DNA of 64,000 nucleotides from Porphyra umbilicalis. Its lineage: Eukaryota; Rhodophyta; Bangiophyceae; Bangiales; Bangiaceae. Positions within the stretch are counted from its first letter, which is position 1. Each line of letters starts with the position of its first letter. Position numbers and translations under genes: made by a program. The notes under the pieces were generated by a model. It worked only from the letters and a program-made list of their open reading frames with translations. It was not told the DNA's origin and ran no database searches. This document shows, one piece after another, positions 11,831 to 24,016 of the stretch. The DNA is taken from the NCBI GenBank assembly GCA_002049455.2, contig KV918784.1:186001-250000 (forward strand), in the 5' to 3' direction.

Positions 11831-12589
11831 ATTCGGGCATGGCGGCTTACCGTGTCGCGAGACGTACGGCACAGCGACAGCAGTGGACACACCGTCCGTC
11901 GACGGCGAAAAAGGGCGGATGCACCGCCGTTGCGGAACGGGCCGCAGATAGCGGGAACGTTCAACGTACACCTTCACCCGTGCGGTCCCCGCAAGCGAAC
12001 AGCCGAAAGCACAGGACCTAAGTCGACTGACATTGTTGGTTGCCCCCATGCTACCTGCCAACGACGACTGCGGCACCACCCCCAATGGCCCTCCCAGGCG
12101 CACTCAGAACGGTGCGACCGGGCCACAAAAGTGTGCCGGACCCCACAATCGGCGTTCGTGGACTGCCTGATCGGATGTCCCGAGAGGCTCACACGAGCCG
12201 TCCGTTGACAGGCCCGATGCCCCACGAGACCCGTGACCCAGAGGGAGGCTGAAGGTCGGTCTCCTCGACAGGCGTGCACCGTACCTCGCGATCTCGGCGC
12301 CGGACACCTGGGGGCCCGCCGTCAGCCATCACGCACTCGCGAGTGAGTGGACGGTTGCACTGAGATATTGTTCACGAGGCTGTCAAGGACACCGCCCCGA
12401 AAGCCCTGGCACTTGTCCCCACGTCCCAGGGGACACACCACGGACGCTCAGGTGGACACACACGAGTGCCGATGAGTCCGCCAGCGCGATTCATTTCTCA
12501 ATTCTGGCAAGTCCTCGGCCCTCTGGAGGCACCCAAGGCGTCACAGGAGGAGTGACTGCGCGGTGCAATCGGTCTGACTCAGCAGATGG
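11831..12589. other. Intergenic between the SANT-type gene and a solo element end
   Basis: No recognisable gene. This is the presumed 5' flank of the minus-strand SANT-type gene. Matching PIF/Harbinger ends of the type GAGCA..TTA were looked for and not found. Confidence 0.5.
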
Positions 12590-13142
12590 GGGCAGGCACG
12601 CAGCAGAGGTGCACAGGGGCGCAGCCCTTGTGCCACGCGCATGGCTCTCGAGCCACCCCTTTGCGCGGTTTGTCAGGCCACTGTGGCCGCTGGCGACGGT
12701 TCGACCGCCATGATTCAGGCTCCAACACCTTCCACAGCCTGGTGCGGTGCGACCGCAACACACGTCACGCACTCGAGCGGATTCGATCCAGATTGGTACT
12801 GAAAGGCCTCCACGTGTCTCGCTAGATTGCCTTGATTTGGGCGGTTTGGGCTCCGTTCACACGCTTTCCGTGACATGTTCGGCACGTATTCGACGGACGC
12901 CTCTTCATTTCGATACTGGCGACGACGCTGATACGTGTCCTCCGTTGGCAACCACGCAGTGCGGCCAACAACGTCGAGGCCAACGGCGCTCAGATCTTCG
13001 AAAGGTAGCCCACTCTGTTTCACCCATTACATTGCCCGTTGGCAACGCGTTGGCCCGTTGGCAACTGACCACTCGCAGGGCCACACGTAGCGGTTTCATT
13101 TCATCGTTTCAGACCGTTGGCCCGACATTGGTGGGAATGCTC
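12590..13142 (+). mobile_element. Solo right end of the A/B PIF/Harbinger-like family
   Basis: The segment repeats the right end of copies A, A' and B: the GAGCGGATTCGATCC block, the CGTTGGCAACC motifs and the terminus GGGAATGCTC at 13,133-13,142, here followed by TAA (13,143-13,145) instead of TTA. Similarity fades leftward around 12,590. Either this is a truncated copy or the right end of an element whose left part has diverged, possibly including the adjacent SANT-type gene; I could not find a left TIR to decide. Confidence 0.75.
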
Positions 13143-15689
13143 TAAGATGCGGAAATTGGGAGCGCTCAACTGAAGGCCGCGCTACAGCGGCGCAATCACG
13201 GCCGTTTCGCGGCGTGTGCGCCACCTGCAGCGGACTCCAAGCCGGAGTCCAGGGGCATCCTCGACCCGCGTGGCTGCGGGGCGGCGGCCTGCTCGGGCCT
13301 GCAAAGTACGGTAGGACGCCATCAAGGCCTCCCGTATGGCACACAAGCAGGCCACAATTGGATGGAGAGTGCACATTGATACGAAAAAGTCAGCACAACA
13401 TTCCTCGATATGGTGCGCGCACCGGTAAAGCACAACGATCATCGCGGGCACCATTTTATGGGGGAGCCACTCACATCACGCCACGATTTCGGAATAAGCC
13501 ACCATATTTTGGTGTTGGTGCGAACCGCTGGGCTTGCTCTCAGAACTGCTGAATCACCTCTCCAATCACACGGTGGTGTGTGAGCCAGATTTGTTGCTGT
13601 TCAGCAACGATTGGTCGATAGGATGCCTGTCTCAGCACAGCCAGGGTCGGTGCTGGCCCGGCTAACTGGTGGGTACACCAGCGTCCGGTCGTGCACCTCC
13701 GTACTGGCTCCCTGCGTGCACTGAGAAAGGGCCCACGCCCTGCTGGATTTCGACAGTGTCGACACGGCAGGGCCAGCAGAAAGGGGGTGTCTGAGCACGC
13801 AAGGCCCCTTGGGCACCCAGAACGTTGCGCAGCCAGAAATTTTCGATAGCGCTGTCCCCGCCGAGTCGACCGGTCTCCTGCGCTGCTCTCGTGCCCCCCC
13901 ACCCCACGCCCCACACACCCCCCTGCGCTTTCGTCCACCGCAGCATGCATTTTGCTCTCCGCCTTAGCCACCTTCTGCCTGCCGCTGGCCACGCCCTTGC
14001 ACCGAAGGTCGAGGAATGTTTCGAAGGCGCCACCACCTCGGCCTCCATCGCACCCGGTGCCGCCGGCAAGACCACCACGTTGGCCGTCGAAGACGATCCC
14101 GCCGACACAGGTGGCTCGGCTGCCGTCGCTGGCATCTATGTCGGCGCCTCTACACCTCACATCGGCAGCGGCTACCTCGGTGGCGGGACGGCGGAGAGTG
14201 GGACGAGGACGGTTACGACGCTCTCCACGGTCTTCGCGGGGAGCGCAGACCACACGAGGAACGCGGATGGTCTGATCAACATGGACGCGACGGATAATGC
14301 GGACGACTCGACCATCGCGCACAACAGGTGCGACTCGGGCACGACGGGAAAAGATGGTGCGGCTGAGGAGCTTGGGGCGTCGGTGGGAGCGCCCACAACA
14401 GGCGCGTCGATACGGCCGGCCGACGCGATCCCCGTAGGAGGGGTGGCGACATTTGAAGTGTCGTCGGCGCCCGAGCAGCCGAGACGGTCTCGTCGACCGG
14501 ATGGCGCTTCTAAATTTGCACGTCGGTGAGTTTCTGTGCTCTGCGTATGAATTGAGTGGTGATGCATCCATGTCACGGTGCTTTACTCAAGGACGTGCTG
14601 GATCTGAGGTAGCACTTTTGTGTACTGAAGGATGCGCACTAGTACTGATGGTTTTTGTACTATTGTTTAGGTACTGACGCATGTGTGCTGGTAGTCACTG
14701 CTGTTGCATGGGCTAGCGTCTTGCTCCCGAGAGCTTCTGCCCGTACTTCTAGGAACAACTCACTCGGACCCCTCCCCCTCGCCAGTCAAGCCACGCTCGC
14801 CTTCGCTTGGCGTGAACAGACGTTGGGAACCTCTTCCGGACCAGCACCACTGCACATCTCCAATGCCGATCCCTCACCCCCTACCACTGCAGTCAGGGCT
14901 GGTGAAGCGACTGGGACCACCACTCGAAAGAGGACGCGGACGCAAATGTGGGCGGCGGGAGCTGCTGCTGCTGAGAACCTCCAGTGGACGCAGGGATGCG
15001 TCAAGGTCCCCGTCCCCCCTCCGGTATGGGATCATAGCACTACGAACGACATGCGCTATACTTACATTGCTGCCCACAACTCGTACGTTTCAGCGGTCGC
15101 ACGAACAGAGACGCATCTATCGGGGCGGACAGATACATTTGGCTCTCTGTTTTTGAAAAAACAGCCTTGACAGAGCCCAGGGGCGGTGGCAGAATTTCTG
15201 TTCGTCCCAAAACACGCAAAAGCAGACGTGCTTTTGACGACGACTTTGCGCAGAACCCCTTTAGTGTGACACAGGAAGTTTTCCTGAAATATCACGACGT
15301 GACTACAATTTGCACAGCTCCGCCTGTGTGTGCCATCGTCTGCAAAGTGGGGCATATGCTGATTTGCTGTACTGGCGCCGGTACCCACAATTTTCAAATT
15401 GCCTCCGAACGCCTCCAGTACAGGCTGAAATGGCATGTACTAGGCCATATTCGACCCCCCTCCACACTGCAAAACTTCCAATATAGTATAGAAACGATAT
15501 TCGCGTTTTAGACCGCGGCGCACCACTGCACTCTCGCAGTATAGACAAGAACTGCGTCCCAGACATGAAACGTAGACCTCTGTGACAGCCAGATTGCGGT
15601 TGTTTCTGAGCGACGAGCGTGTCCTACGTGACGTTGCCTGGATCAATTACGTTGCTGGGAAAGTGATGGTGTATATTGCGCTTCCGGGC

Positions 15690-16640
15690 GCTTCCAGGGG
15701 CTGCCCCCCACGACTCCGACGCTGCCGCCCCCCCAACCGTCCCTACCTCCCCCTCCCCACGCCTCCCCCCCAGCCCCCGACCACCCGACCCACAGGCTCC
15801 TATCACCGGTCCGCCCGCCCGTCACTTGGTCGCCTCCTGCTTGCCGCCAGCCCGCCGTCTGCCTGCCACTTGCCCGTCACTTGGACGCCACTTGCCCTCC
15901 TCTTGCCCCGCACTCGCTTGCTTCCCACTCGCCCGCCACCAACCAGCCGCCCGCCCCCGACGTAACCGCCACCAGAACACCGACTACTCACCACCGACAC
16001 CCTGTCTCGCCGCCGCCAGCCCGCCACCACTTGCCCGCCGCCGACCCCGCGCCCGCCCGCCGTCGGCCCCCCGCAAATTCCCTCCCGCTGATCCACCGCC
16101 TGCCCGCCGCCAGCCCGCCACCACTTGCCCGCCGCCGACCCCTCGCCTGCCCGCCGCCAGCCCGCCGCCCCTTGCGCGCCGCCGATCCGCCGCCTTGCCG
16201 CCGCCAGCCCGTCCCCTCTTGCACGCCGCGGACGCCCCGCCTTGCCGCCGCCAGCCTGCCGCCACGTGTGCACCGCGATCCACCGCCTTGGCGCCGCCAG
16301 CCTGCTCCCGCTTGCCGTCCGCGGAGGCCCCGCCTTACCGCCGCCAGCCCGGCGCCACTTGCGCACTGCCGATCCACCGCCTTGCCGCCGCGAACCCGCC
16401 GCCTCTTCCCCGCCGACGACCCAATGCCTACCTGCGACCAGCGCACAGCCTACCCCCCACCACCCCACCGCCCGCCGCCCACTTTCCTACCGCCAGCCCA
16501 CCGCCAACCAACCGCCTGCCCGCCAGCAGGCCACCGCCTTGCCACCGTCTGGCCACCCCCTGCGCGCCGTCCGCGCGCTGCCACCAGCCCACCTCCTGAC
16601 AGACACCCGCCCACTACTACGTAGCACGCCCACGAACAGT
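15690..16640. repeat. C-rich degenerate tandem repeats
   Basis: Imperfect units built from CCGCCAGCCCGCC, CCACTTGCCCGCC and CCGATCCACCGCC repeat along the segment with variable spacing. Translation gives low-complexity P/A/R-rich peptide in all plus-strand frames, so coding status cannot be judged from the frame alone. Confidence 0.7.
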
Positions 16641-16685
16641 CAGCCCATCGCCAAGCCACCCACCATCAGCAAAGAAAGTGAGGTA

Positions 16686-16850
16686 TGACCTCCAGAGCTT
16701 CTGCGTCTACGTGCTGAACGCTGGTGGCTTCTGGCTGGCCAGGGGCGCCCCACACAGATTGATGTGTGACCCCCAGACCTGCTGCTTCTACGTGCTGAAC
16801 GCTGGTGGCTTCTGGCAGTCCAGGGACGCCCCACACAGATTGATGTGTGA
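16686..16850. repeat. Tandem duplication, two units of about 82 bp
   Basis: Two adjacent units (about 16,686-16,766 and 16,767-16,848) share TACGTGCTGAACGCTGGTGG and CCCCACACAGATTGATGTG with a few substitutions. No gene context is evident. Confidence 0.9.
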
Positions 16851-17658
16851 CAAACCGTCCTGACTGGCCCTGGCACGCTGCGAAACGACGAAGACACACC
16901 CGATTTCCTTGTGTGCGCGTCACTTGTAGCCTGCTTCAGCAGGGGCTACAAGCCCACGAATCTGGCCCGATTTACCTGGTACACCCCACGGCGCCAGCAC
17001 GTGGGACTTGTAGCCCACGTTCTGGACCCCCCCCCCCCCCAGATGCCGTGCGTTCGGCCCCCCCCCCATGGCCGCCGCTCCGAATTGATGCCAGTAAGGC
17101 AATCGGGCCTGTAGTACATGAAATTTAGCCTAGTACGCGTGTTAGTACACGTCTAGTATGCGCCCCACTTTCCCGACGATCAATCTCGCGGAGCTGATGC
17201 GCCTCGCCTGAAAAAACAGCTTCGCCGCATCTACAGGGGACTACTCTTCGCGTTTCGCTAGTCCTGTACATTGCTTCCAATTCACATTGAAGGGGCCACG
17301 TCAACAATTAGGACACCATGTGCTGACGTGTCCGCAATGGTCGGGGCCTCGCACGGGACTGTGACACAGCCCGCGTCGCCCATCACACGGTGCAATTGTG
17401 TTGGATCCAGTGGATGGGCAACGCTTGCCTGAAGGTGTATGCGACTGTCAGGGCGGTGGTCTATGGCCGAGAACGGGCGCCAAGTGGGCTGCGCAAACCC
17501 GTCGTGCAATCTTGACGTTGCGCAGCACGGTCGGGCCGGGCCACCAAGCACCCGGTGCGAGCCACGCACCTCCGTCAGCGACCTCCCCGAGCGGTGCCCC
17601 TCACCGTGGGTTATAGGGACTGAAACGGTCGCCGTTAGGTCGAGCCTCCGGCCCTCCC

Positions 17659-17800
17659 AGACCACAACGCTCGCATGTGCGCCACGGGGCACTTCACCAC
17701 GGAGCGCATGGAGTAACTGACCACGCGCACTCCACGAGCGTGGAGTTTGCCGGACCACAACGCTCTCAGGTGCGCCACGGGGCACTTCACCACGGAGCGG
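17659..17800. repeat. Direct duplication of a 47-bp segment, period about 92 bp
   Basis: GCGCCACGGGGCACTTCACC within ACCACAACGCTC..ACGGAGCG occurs at about 17,660-17,706 and again at 17,752-17,799 with two to three differences. The intervening sequence contains CTCCACGAGCGTGGAG, a small palindrome. Confidence 0.85.
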
Positions 17801-19291
17801 CCCGGAGAGCGCCTTGCGGGAGTGGCTGCGCTTGCCCGCACCAGCGCTGGCTCAGATAAACCGCGCACAGCCGTCCACTCGACGAGCAGTGGCAACGGGC
17901 GGCCTGGCATCGCCGGTATCATACCACCGTGCGCGTGATGAACTTCACGCTGGTCCCGCCTTTCCTGCTTGAGCTGCTCTTCCGCTCGTCCGCCATGATG
18001 GCCTGCCAGGCTATCCATCATGATTGGCTGAGACGGCTGACGCGGGCCGAGGCGGGGGGGCGTGCGACACGGGTTGGATTGAGGCAGGGGGACACCAGCT
18101 GCTCCGACAGGCCCTCGTGCGGCTGAAACGGACCCCGCACGAGCGTGGCAGCCGGGCTATCTGGCGTGGAATATCTCACTTGATCTCGAATAGGCCCCAC
18201 GACCAACCTTTTGGGCCGACCTGGACCAGTGTCTCAAATCTGAACGGCGGTGATGCACGAAGTGAAGGCCCTCCAGACCCGACCGCCTGGAACGCGGTGT
18301 CGTGCGGTGCCACCAGTGTCAGTGGCGGAGGGCTCCCCGTGCGCGGTGACTCCTGCAAGGTGAGGAGCGGCTCTGCGGGCGGAAGTCAAATCTGGTTTCT
18401 CGCGCCACCCGTGCTCGGCCAATCCGCTTGTAATCGGGCGGGACGACGAGTCTGACCTGGAGGGGTGCACTCTGCCAACCCCCTCGCACACGGCGGTGTG
18501 GCTCATAAAATCTCCCCCGTGGAGCGTCGCAGAATCCCGCGCGGCGAGATGCAGGGTCCCCAGCGGGGCCGTTTGAAGGGGGGCGGACACACACCTCCCC
18601 GTCCGCGGTAGGCACTCTCTGCGCACAGCGCGCATTCGCAGTGGCGGCTCCATATCCATTTCTTCTGTGCGCAGTGCACCGTATCAGCTGCGGGGAAGGG
18701 GAAAGAAAGGACGAGTCGGCGCCGGGCGTCTGCATCTGACTGGTTCGCCGACGACGGTTTCCATCCCCCCCTGGCGCGCGCTGGCAGTCGTTTCCGGTTC
18801 GCTGCGCGGCCGACGCCTTAGGTGGGGGTTGTGGCACACAACCGCCTCCGCCCCTTGTAGCTGCTGTGCCGCAGGGCATCCACACCGTGTGACCGTGCCG
18901 GTCGCTCCTCGGAGTGCTCCGCGGCTTGGTTATTTGCCTCTTTTCGGCAACCAGCACGGCTGCGGCGCACCGGAAGGTTGCTCCGGGCGTGCGTAGCTGC
19001 GCTTTTGATGGTCAAGAAGCCGATGCCCGCGTCGAGCGCGTTCCCCTCGAGCGCGTCACCCACTCGACACGTAGCTTCCCCCGTTCCTCCCACTCCGTGA
19101 CCTACGCCGTTGGGCACCACCACCCCTTCCCCACCGCCGCCGCACAAGGACGACGCTCGCCTTCCTTTCCACCGTTCGCCTTCCTTTCCACCCTTTGCCA
19201 CCGGCCACGCGCCCCGACGCTCCGTGCTCGACGCTACCGCCAAGATCACACCCACGCCGCGGACGCCCGCAGCCCCGCGGGGCAAGCCACC

Positions 19292-19735
19292 ATGAACACC
19301 CACGCGGGCATGTGGACGCAACCCGACGAGTGGCTCGTGTCACACGACACGGAGCCGATGGCACCCCCGCCGTTGGCCCACACGGCCCAGCGGGCGGGCG
19401 GTACGAACGGGGAGCGCCCCAATGGTAGCGACGGGGGTGACGCCGCCTCTCCCGCCGCTCGGGACGGCGGCACAAACGGCCGCGCGGCCGCCCGCCTCGT
19501 GTCACTCCTCGACGACGCGGCGGCGGCGAGCCGCTCGCCACGCCCCGTGGCGTCAAGCCCAACGTCGGCGCTCGATCAGCTGCTCGCGCCCAAGCCGTCC
19601 TCCCCTGCGGCAGACGGGTCGGCGACGCCGGTGTCGCCCGCATCGTCGACGGCGACGCCGGCGTCGCCCGCGTCGTCGACGGCGGCGACCAGCGTGTGGC
19701 GGTCGGCCGTGTACAAGGACGACACGCTTGCTTGA
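19292..19735 (+). CDS. Hypothetical 147-aa protein, low complexity
   Basis: The start ATG at 19,292 sits in a good Kozak context (gccaccATGa) and the frame runs to TGA at 19,733-19,735. The protein opens MNTHAGMWTQPDEWLVSHDT, is acidic and ordered-looking for about 35 residues, then becomes A/S/P-rich with VSPASSTATPASPASS repeats and ends in SVWRSAVYKDDTLA. I do not recognise a family. It lacks a signal peptide or membrane segment. It is convergent with the minus-strand proline-rich gene to its right. It could be the first exon of a longer gene. Confidence 0.45.
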   Translation: MNTHAGMWTQPDEWLVSHDTEPMAPPPLAHTAQRAGGTNGERPNGSDGGDAASPAARDGGTNGRAAARLVSLLDDAAAASRSPRPVASSPTSALDQLLAPKPSSPAADGSATPVSPASSTATPASPASSTAATSVWRSAVYKDDTLA

Positions 19736-20318
19736 GGGCGGGCGGGGGGCCATGCCATTGCGCATTTTTTTGCTCGTGTGCTTCCTGCTGTAATTGTTGT
19801 TGTGTGGCGTGGTGCGTAGGGTCCCGCTCGCTGCTGTCCCGTACCGAGGTGGGCAATACGGGGGGGAAGGTGCAGTGCAGGTCAAGAGCTGCTGGCGGGG
19901 CCGCTGGTGGACCGCCGACGACGGGGGGGCGGCCACGGGTCGCCCCCCACAGCGCGTCGGATGGCCGCCGACTGGGTGGCGGCGAGCCGTACCGCTCGCC
20001 TCGCCTGGTGCCGCCCGCGACGCCGCCCGTGGGTGTTGCCTCTTCATCCTTCTCCCGCCGGGGCGGACGCCCGGCGTGGACCACCACCGCGCACGCACGG
20101 CCACTGGCCGCCCGTGCGCGGCGGCGTGTCCGCCGTGAGCGCGTCCCGTGCGTCTCCGTCTTGGTCCCTCGCTCGTCTTGGGTTTTCCTCCTGTTGTTTG
20201 TCAAAAAAACTTTCGCCCCGTTGTGCGCCCTTTTCTTGCCACCGATGCTCCCCGCACCAAGCACACCAGGCGCGGCCCCGCAACGCCCAAAAGCACCGCC
20301 TGTCGTCTATTCAAGTCG
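19736..20318. other. Intergenic between convergent genes
   Basis: No domain-bearing frame is visible. T-runs occur at about 19,765 and A-runs at about 20,203-20,209. It is likely to hold the 3' ends of the flanking genes. Confidence 0.4.
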
Positions 20319-22203
20319 TCATGGAGATGGGTTTTTCCTTTTGACGCCCTCCCCCACGCACGGGCGCTGCCGGCTAACCGCCGCCCCCCCCCACTCAGCA
20401 GCAGCCACACCCCCCCCCCGCCGCCGACACACGCGGCAGCCGACGCGGGTGGCGGCGGCGCGCGCGCGCGCGGCGGTCGCCAAGACTGGGGACCCCCCAC
20501 GGTCGGCGCCCGCCGCCGCGGCGGCGGCCCGTGCCACACGGGCGCCAACGGCGGCGGCGGCGGGTCGCCGAGGCACAGGCGGCGGGCGGTGCGCGGCGGC
20601 GGCGCGGGGGGGGGGGGGCCAACACGGGCAGGGGGCGCCCGACGGCGGCCCGGCACCCGCGGGGGGAGAGGGGGCGCGCGTGCCACCCCCGCCGCCGCCG
20701 GCCGGTGCAGGGGTACCACCCCCACCACCCCCACACCGTCTGTCAGCCGCTGCTGCGACGGCGCCACCGCCGCCGCCGGCGGCGACGGGCGTCCCCGACT
20801 CCCCCGCCCCCCCGCCGCCAGTGCCACCACCAGCGCGCAGCGGCGTCGGCGTCCCCCGCCCCCGCACCGGCACCCGACCCGCCGTCGCCAGTGCCGGCGG
20901 CGGCGGCGTCGCCACAACCCGCCGCGCCGCCGTCGCCGGCCGCGCCGGCGACGCGGGCGGGAAGCGGCGGCGGCGGCGGAGGCGGCAGTCGCCGCCGCCG
21001 CCACTGGCGGGCGCCGTGCGCACCGCCGACGGCGGCCGCACGCCCGGCCGCTCCACCCCCGTGCGCGCCGCATAGTCGGCCCACAGGGGCGACGCGTAAA
21101 AGGTGCCGGGCGTTGGCGGCGGCGGTTGCGGCCGCGGGGGCGGCGTGGCGCCCCCCGCCGCCGCCGTGACCGCCGCTGCCACCCGCGACCGCCGCCGCGG
21201 CAGCCGCGTCGACGGGGCGGCCGCGGCGGCTGCCGCCGCCGTCAGCGCCGCCGCCGTCAGCGGCGACGGCGGGGGCGGCACGAGGCCCTTGCGGGCGGCG
21301 TAGGCCGCCCACGCGCCCGACGCGTGGAGCGTGCCGGGCGACGGCCGCGGCCACGCGGGCGCCCCGTCGGGCGCGGGGGGCGGCCGGGGGGGGGCGGGGT
21401 CCCCGTGGCCACCCACGTGAGGGGGGAGGGGGGGGGGCGCACGCCCTTGCGCGCCGAGTAGTCGGCCCAGGCGGCAGAGGCGTAGAGGGTGCCGGCCGTG
21501 CGGGGGGGGGGGGGGGGGTGGGGGGGGGGGGGGGCGGGGGGGGGGGTGTCATACACCGCAGGAGGAGGGGTGCGCACCGCCGTTGCTACCGCCATGGTGA
21601 CCGCGGGGGCGGGGGGGGAAAGGCAGGATGGGGAGAGGGGGTGGTGGGCGGGGGAAGAAGCCGGCAATGACCGGGGTGGTCGCGGTGCGCGCCGCCGCAA
21701 AGGCAGTGGCGGTGGGCGTCTGGTCGGCAAGCCGCGACACGGGCAGCGACGGCGGCGGTCAAGTCGACCCGCGAGACCGCCGCGGCACCGCCGGGGCGCG
21801 GCGGGGGCGGCCATGGGCGCGGCGGGGGGGGGGCGGGCGGCGGCGACCAGTGGGGTGGGGTGTGGCGGGGTGAGGCCACCACCACCACCGACGAGCCGGG
21901 GGGGTCTGTAGAGGGGGGGGAGGAGGGGGGTGGCGCCCGCCGTAGCGGCAGTGCCCTTTGCTGGCGGCCGCCGACTGCGGCGGGCGGGCGGGCGGGCGGG
22001 CGGCGACCGCGCCGACGGGCCGCGGCGCCGCCGTGGCGGTGCCGCTTGGCGCCGCCGCCCCGCGGGTCGTGGGGGGCGCCCTCGGGAGCGGGAACGGGCG
22101 CAACGGCAGCGGTGAGCGGGGCCGCATCAAAACGGCTGCGCCGCCACGGGTCACCTGTCCAGATTTGTGTTGCTGCGTTGTCCTGTACTTGGGGAAGCGG
22201 CAT
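20319..22203 (-). CDS. Proline-rich protein with three W/Y repeat motifs (frame uncertain)
   Basis: On the minus strand a protein starting at ATG 22,203 (MPLPQVQDNAATQIWTGDPW) leads into long P/A/R-rich sequence. Three copies of one motif stand out against this background: GTLYASAAWADYSARKG (about 21,440-21,497), GTLHASGAWAAYAARKG (about 21,283-21,336) and GTFYASPLWADYAARTG (about 21,070-21,110). The last two are in one frame; the first is in another, with long poly-G/C runs between, so either introns or homopolymer length errors separate them. The consensus GT(L/F)(Y/H)AS--WA-Y(A/S)AR(K/T)G is not one I can assign to a family. The C-terminal limit at 20,319 is only the end of the frame holding motifs two and three. 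The gene is divergent from the DUF3598 gene with under 200 bp between starts. Confidence 0.45.
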
Positions 22204-22389
22204 GGTCACTACAGACGACTTGACCAATGATCACAATTTCTCACGAGGATCCGTGCGGGGGATCCACCGCAGCCGGACTCGAGGTGCGCACCGCGCGTCC
22301 GGCATGGGTGGAAGAGCCCATTGCCGGGTGCCGACCCGGCGCTGCCAGTGCCGTCCCCGTCGCCGGGTGGCGGACCGCCGGCAGGCACC
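22204..22389. promoter_or_regulatory. Probable bidirectional promoter region
   Basis: This 186-bp gap separates the start of the minus-strand proline-rich protein from the ATG of the plus-strand DUF3598 gene. It must contain at least the 5' UTRs and probably core promoters for both. I see no TATA box. Confidence 0.35.
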
Positions 22390-24016
22390 ATGGTGGACTG
22401 TGTGGCGACCCAGTGGGCCGAGTGCAACCGAAACATTGTATGTCTGGGCAGAGCTTTTTGGTCAAGGGAGACGGCGGCGGCGGGCACCATGGCAGCGGCG
22501 GCAGCGACCCGTCCGTGGCGACGGCCGCGGCGTGGTCAGCTCTCTCTGCCGTTTTTTGCGGCGGCGACGTGCCTAACGCTCCTTCCTTGCCACCGCTTTA
22601 TTTTTTTCAATCTTGTTTGCTGATGCGCCCGCTGCCACGCCCCCCTGGTGTACCGCCGGCGGTGGCGACGGCAGGGCGCGTGGGAGGGCTCCCTGTCGCG
22701 CTTTGAGCCGGACGGCACGTTTGTCGAGCGCACGCCGACGGTGCTATTTATCTACACGAGCACCAAGGATGACGCCGACCGAGTTGCGGCTGGGGGGGTG
22801 CCGTACCGGCTGGACCTAATGTTGAGGTAGGGATGGATGCGCGGTTGGGCTGGGCACTGGCCGCGGCGCGTGGCGTGCTCCACGCGTGGGCCATGAGGTG
22901 CGGGGCCCTCCTGCGTTTGCGCTTGGACGGCCGTGACCATCCAAAGCTGTGGGCGGCTCTGCATCTCTTGTCGTTGGCTTGCTCCTGACCGCTGATGTGC
23001 TTCTCTCAGATGCCGACCTGCGCTCTTGGCTGCTTTGTTGTGCTATCGCTTGGCTCGCTGGTGGCCATGCAACCCCGGCGGGTGTCTCTCCCGGAAAACT
23101 TGCCGCTGTTCTTGCTCGCGCTACCCTCTCACCCCCCCCCGCCCCCCCCCACAGACGAACAGAAAAACAAAGCGACGCCAAACAAATGTACTTCCAAGGC
23201 GTGGACCTCGCGCAGAGCGGCATGGTCTACGGCCCCGGCGGCTGGCTGTGCGCAGGCCAAACGTACGCCTCCACCGTCGGCGCCCTGTACGTTGAACAAA
23301 ACATCAATGCGGCGGCCGATGGGGCGGGCGGGGCGGGCCCCCCGCCGCCGCCGCCGCCGCTGCTGCCGCCCGGCGCTGCGGCGGCTCGGATTGTCGGCCG
23401 CGTGCGGATGGTCACCGTGTACACGGCCGAGGGCCACCTGCGGGGGCTCTCCCTCTTTCGCGAGCGCCCGTCGGCCCTCGACCCGGGCCTCCCGCACCCG
23501 ACCGTCGTGCCGGCCGAGGCGGCCGCGACCGACTTTCCCGCCGCGGCCGACCTCGGGTCGGTCGACGCCACGCCCGACGCGCTCGTCGGCACGTGGGCGG
23601 GCACGGCCGTGGCGGTGTCGCCGGCTGGCGCCGCGTCGTCTCCGACCGCCTACACCCTCACCGTCGGCCTCCAAGGGTCGGCGCTGTCGCTGACGACCGC
23701 CAGCGACGATACCGGCGGCGACGGCGGCGGCGGCGGCGGTGGCGGCTCGCCGCCGTCCCGCACCGGCACGGTCACACCCGGCGGGCGGTTGGCGGTCATG
23801 GGCGGGGGCGGCGAGTCGGGGACGCCGACGCACCTGCTGTTTTTGGGTGGCGGCGTGACGGCGCTCCTGCCAGGCGTGCGGCCGGCGGGGGCGGCGTTTG
23901 GGGTGGAGCTCGGGTGGCTGACGGGGGCAGACAGCCGCCTGCGCATTGTGCGGCGGTACGGGGCGGACGGGCGGTGGGTCGGGTCGACCTTCCTGCGCGA
24001 GCGCCGCGATGGGTGA
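22390..24016 (+). CDS. DUF3598 (lipocalin-like) family protein, three exons
   Basis: The exons are 22,390-22,437, 22,675-22,826 and 23,155-24,016, giving 353 residues. The ATG has a strong context (gcaccATGg). Intron 1 has donor GTATGT and acceptor ggcag; intron 2 has donor GTAGGG and an acceptor after a nearly pure C tract ending ccccacag. Joining them gives a continuous reading: MVDCVATQWAECNRNI, then GAWEGSLSRFEPDGTF, then MYFQGVDLAQSGMVYGPGGW, and the C-terminal FGVELGWLTGADSRLRIVRR followed by YGADGRWVGSTF. The N-terminal W-E-G-S-x-x-R-F-x-P-x-G and C-terminal VE-GWL..R-R--RRY motifs are typical of DUF3598, known mainly from cyanobacteria and algae, with two beta-barrel halves and no defined reaction. 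A Gly-rich insert (DTGGDGGGGGGGGSPP) sits in the second half. No transit peptide is evident. Confidence 0.75.

Larger units (their letters stand above)
13146..19291. other. 6-kb region without a supported gene
   Basis: Open frames on both strands at 13,540-14,576 show no domain I recognise. 15,690-16,640 is low-complexity C-rich DNA that translates as PPA/RRQP-type repeats in every plus frame. Two local duplications are listed separately. 17,000-17,080 has poly-C runs. Nothing in 17,800-19,290 could be assigned; the last few hundred bases are presumably the 5' region of the small ORF at 19,292. Confidence 0.45.

Noticed and set aside
8857-12589. A complete Harbinger element enclosing the 9.4-11.8 kb SANT gene
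   Set aside because: No left TIR of the GAGCA type next to TAA or TTA could be found to match the right end at 13,142.
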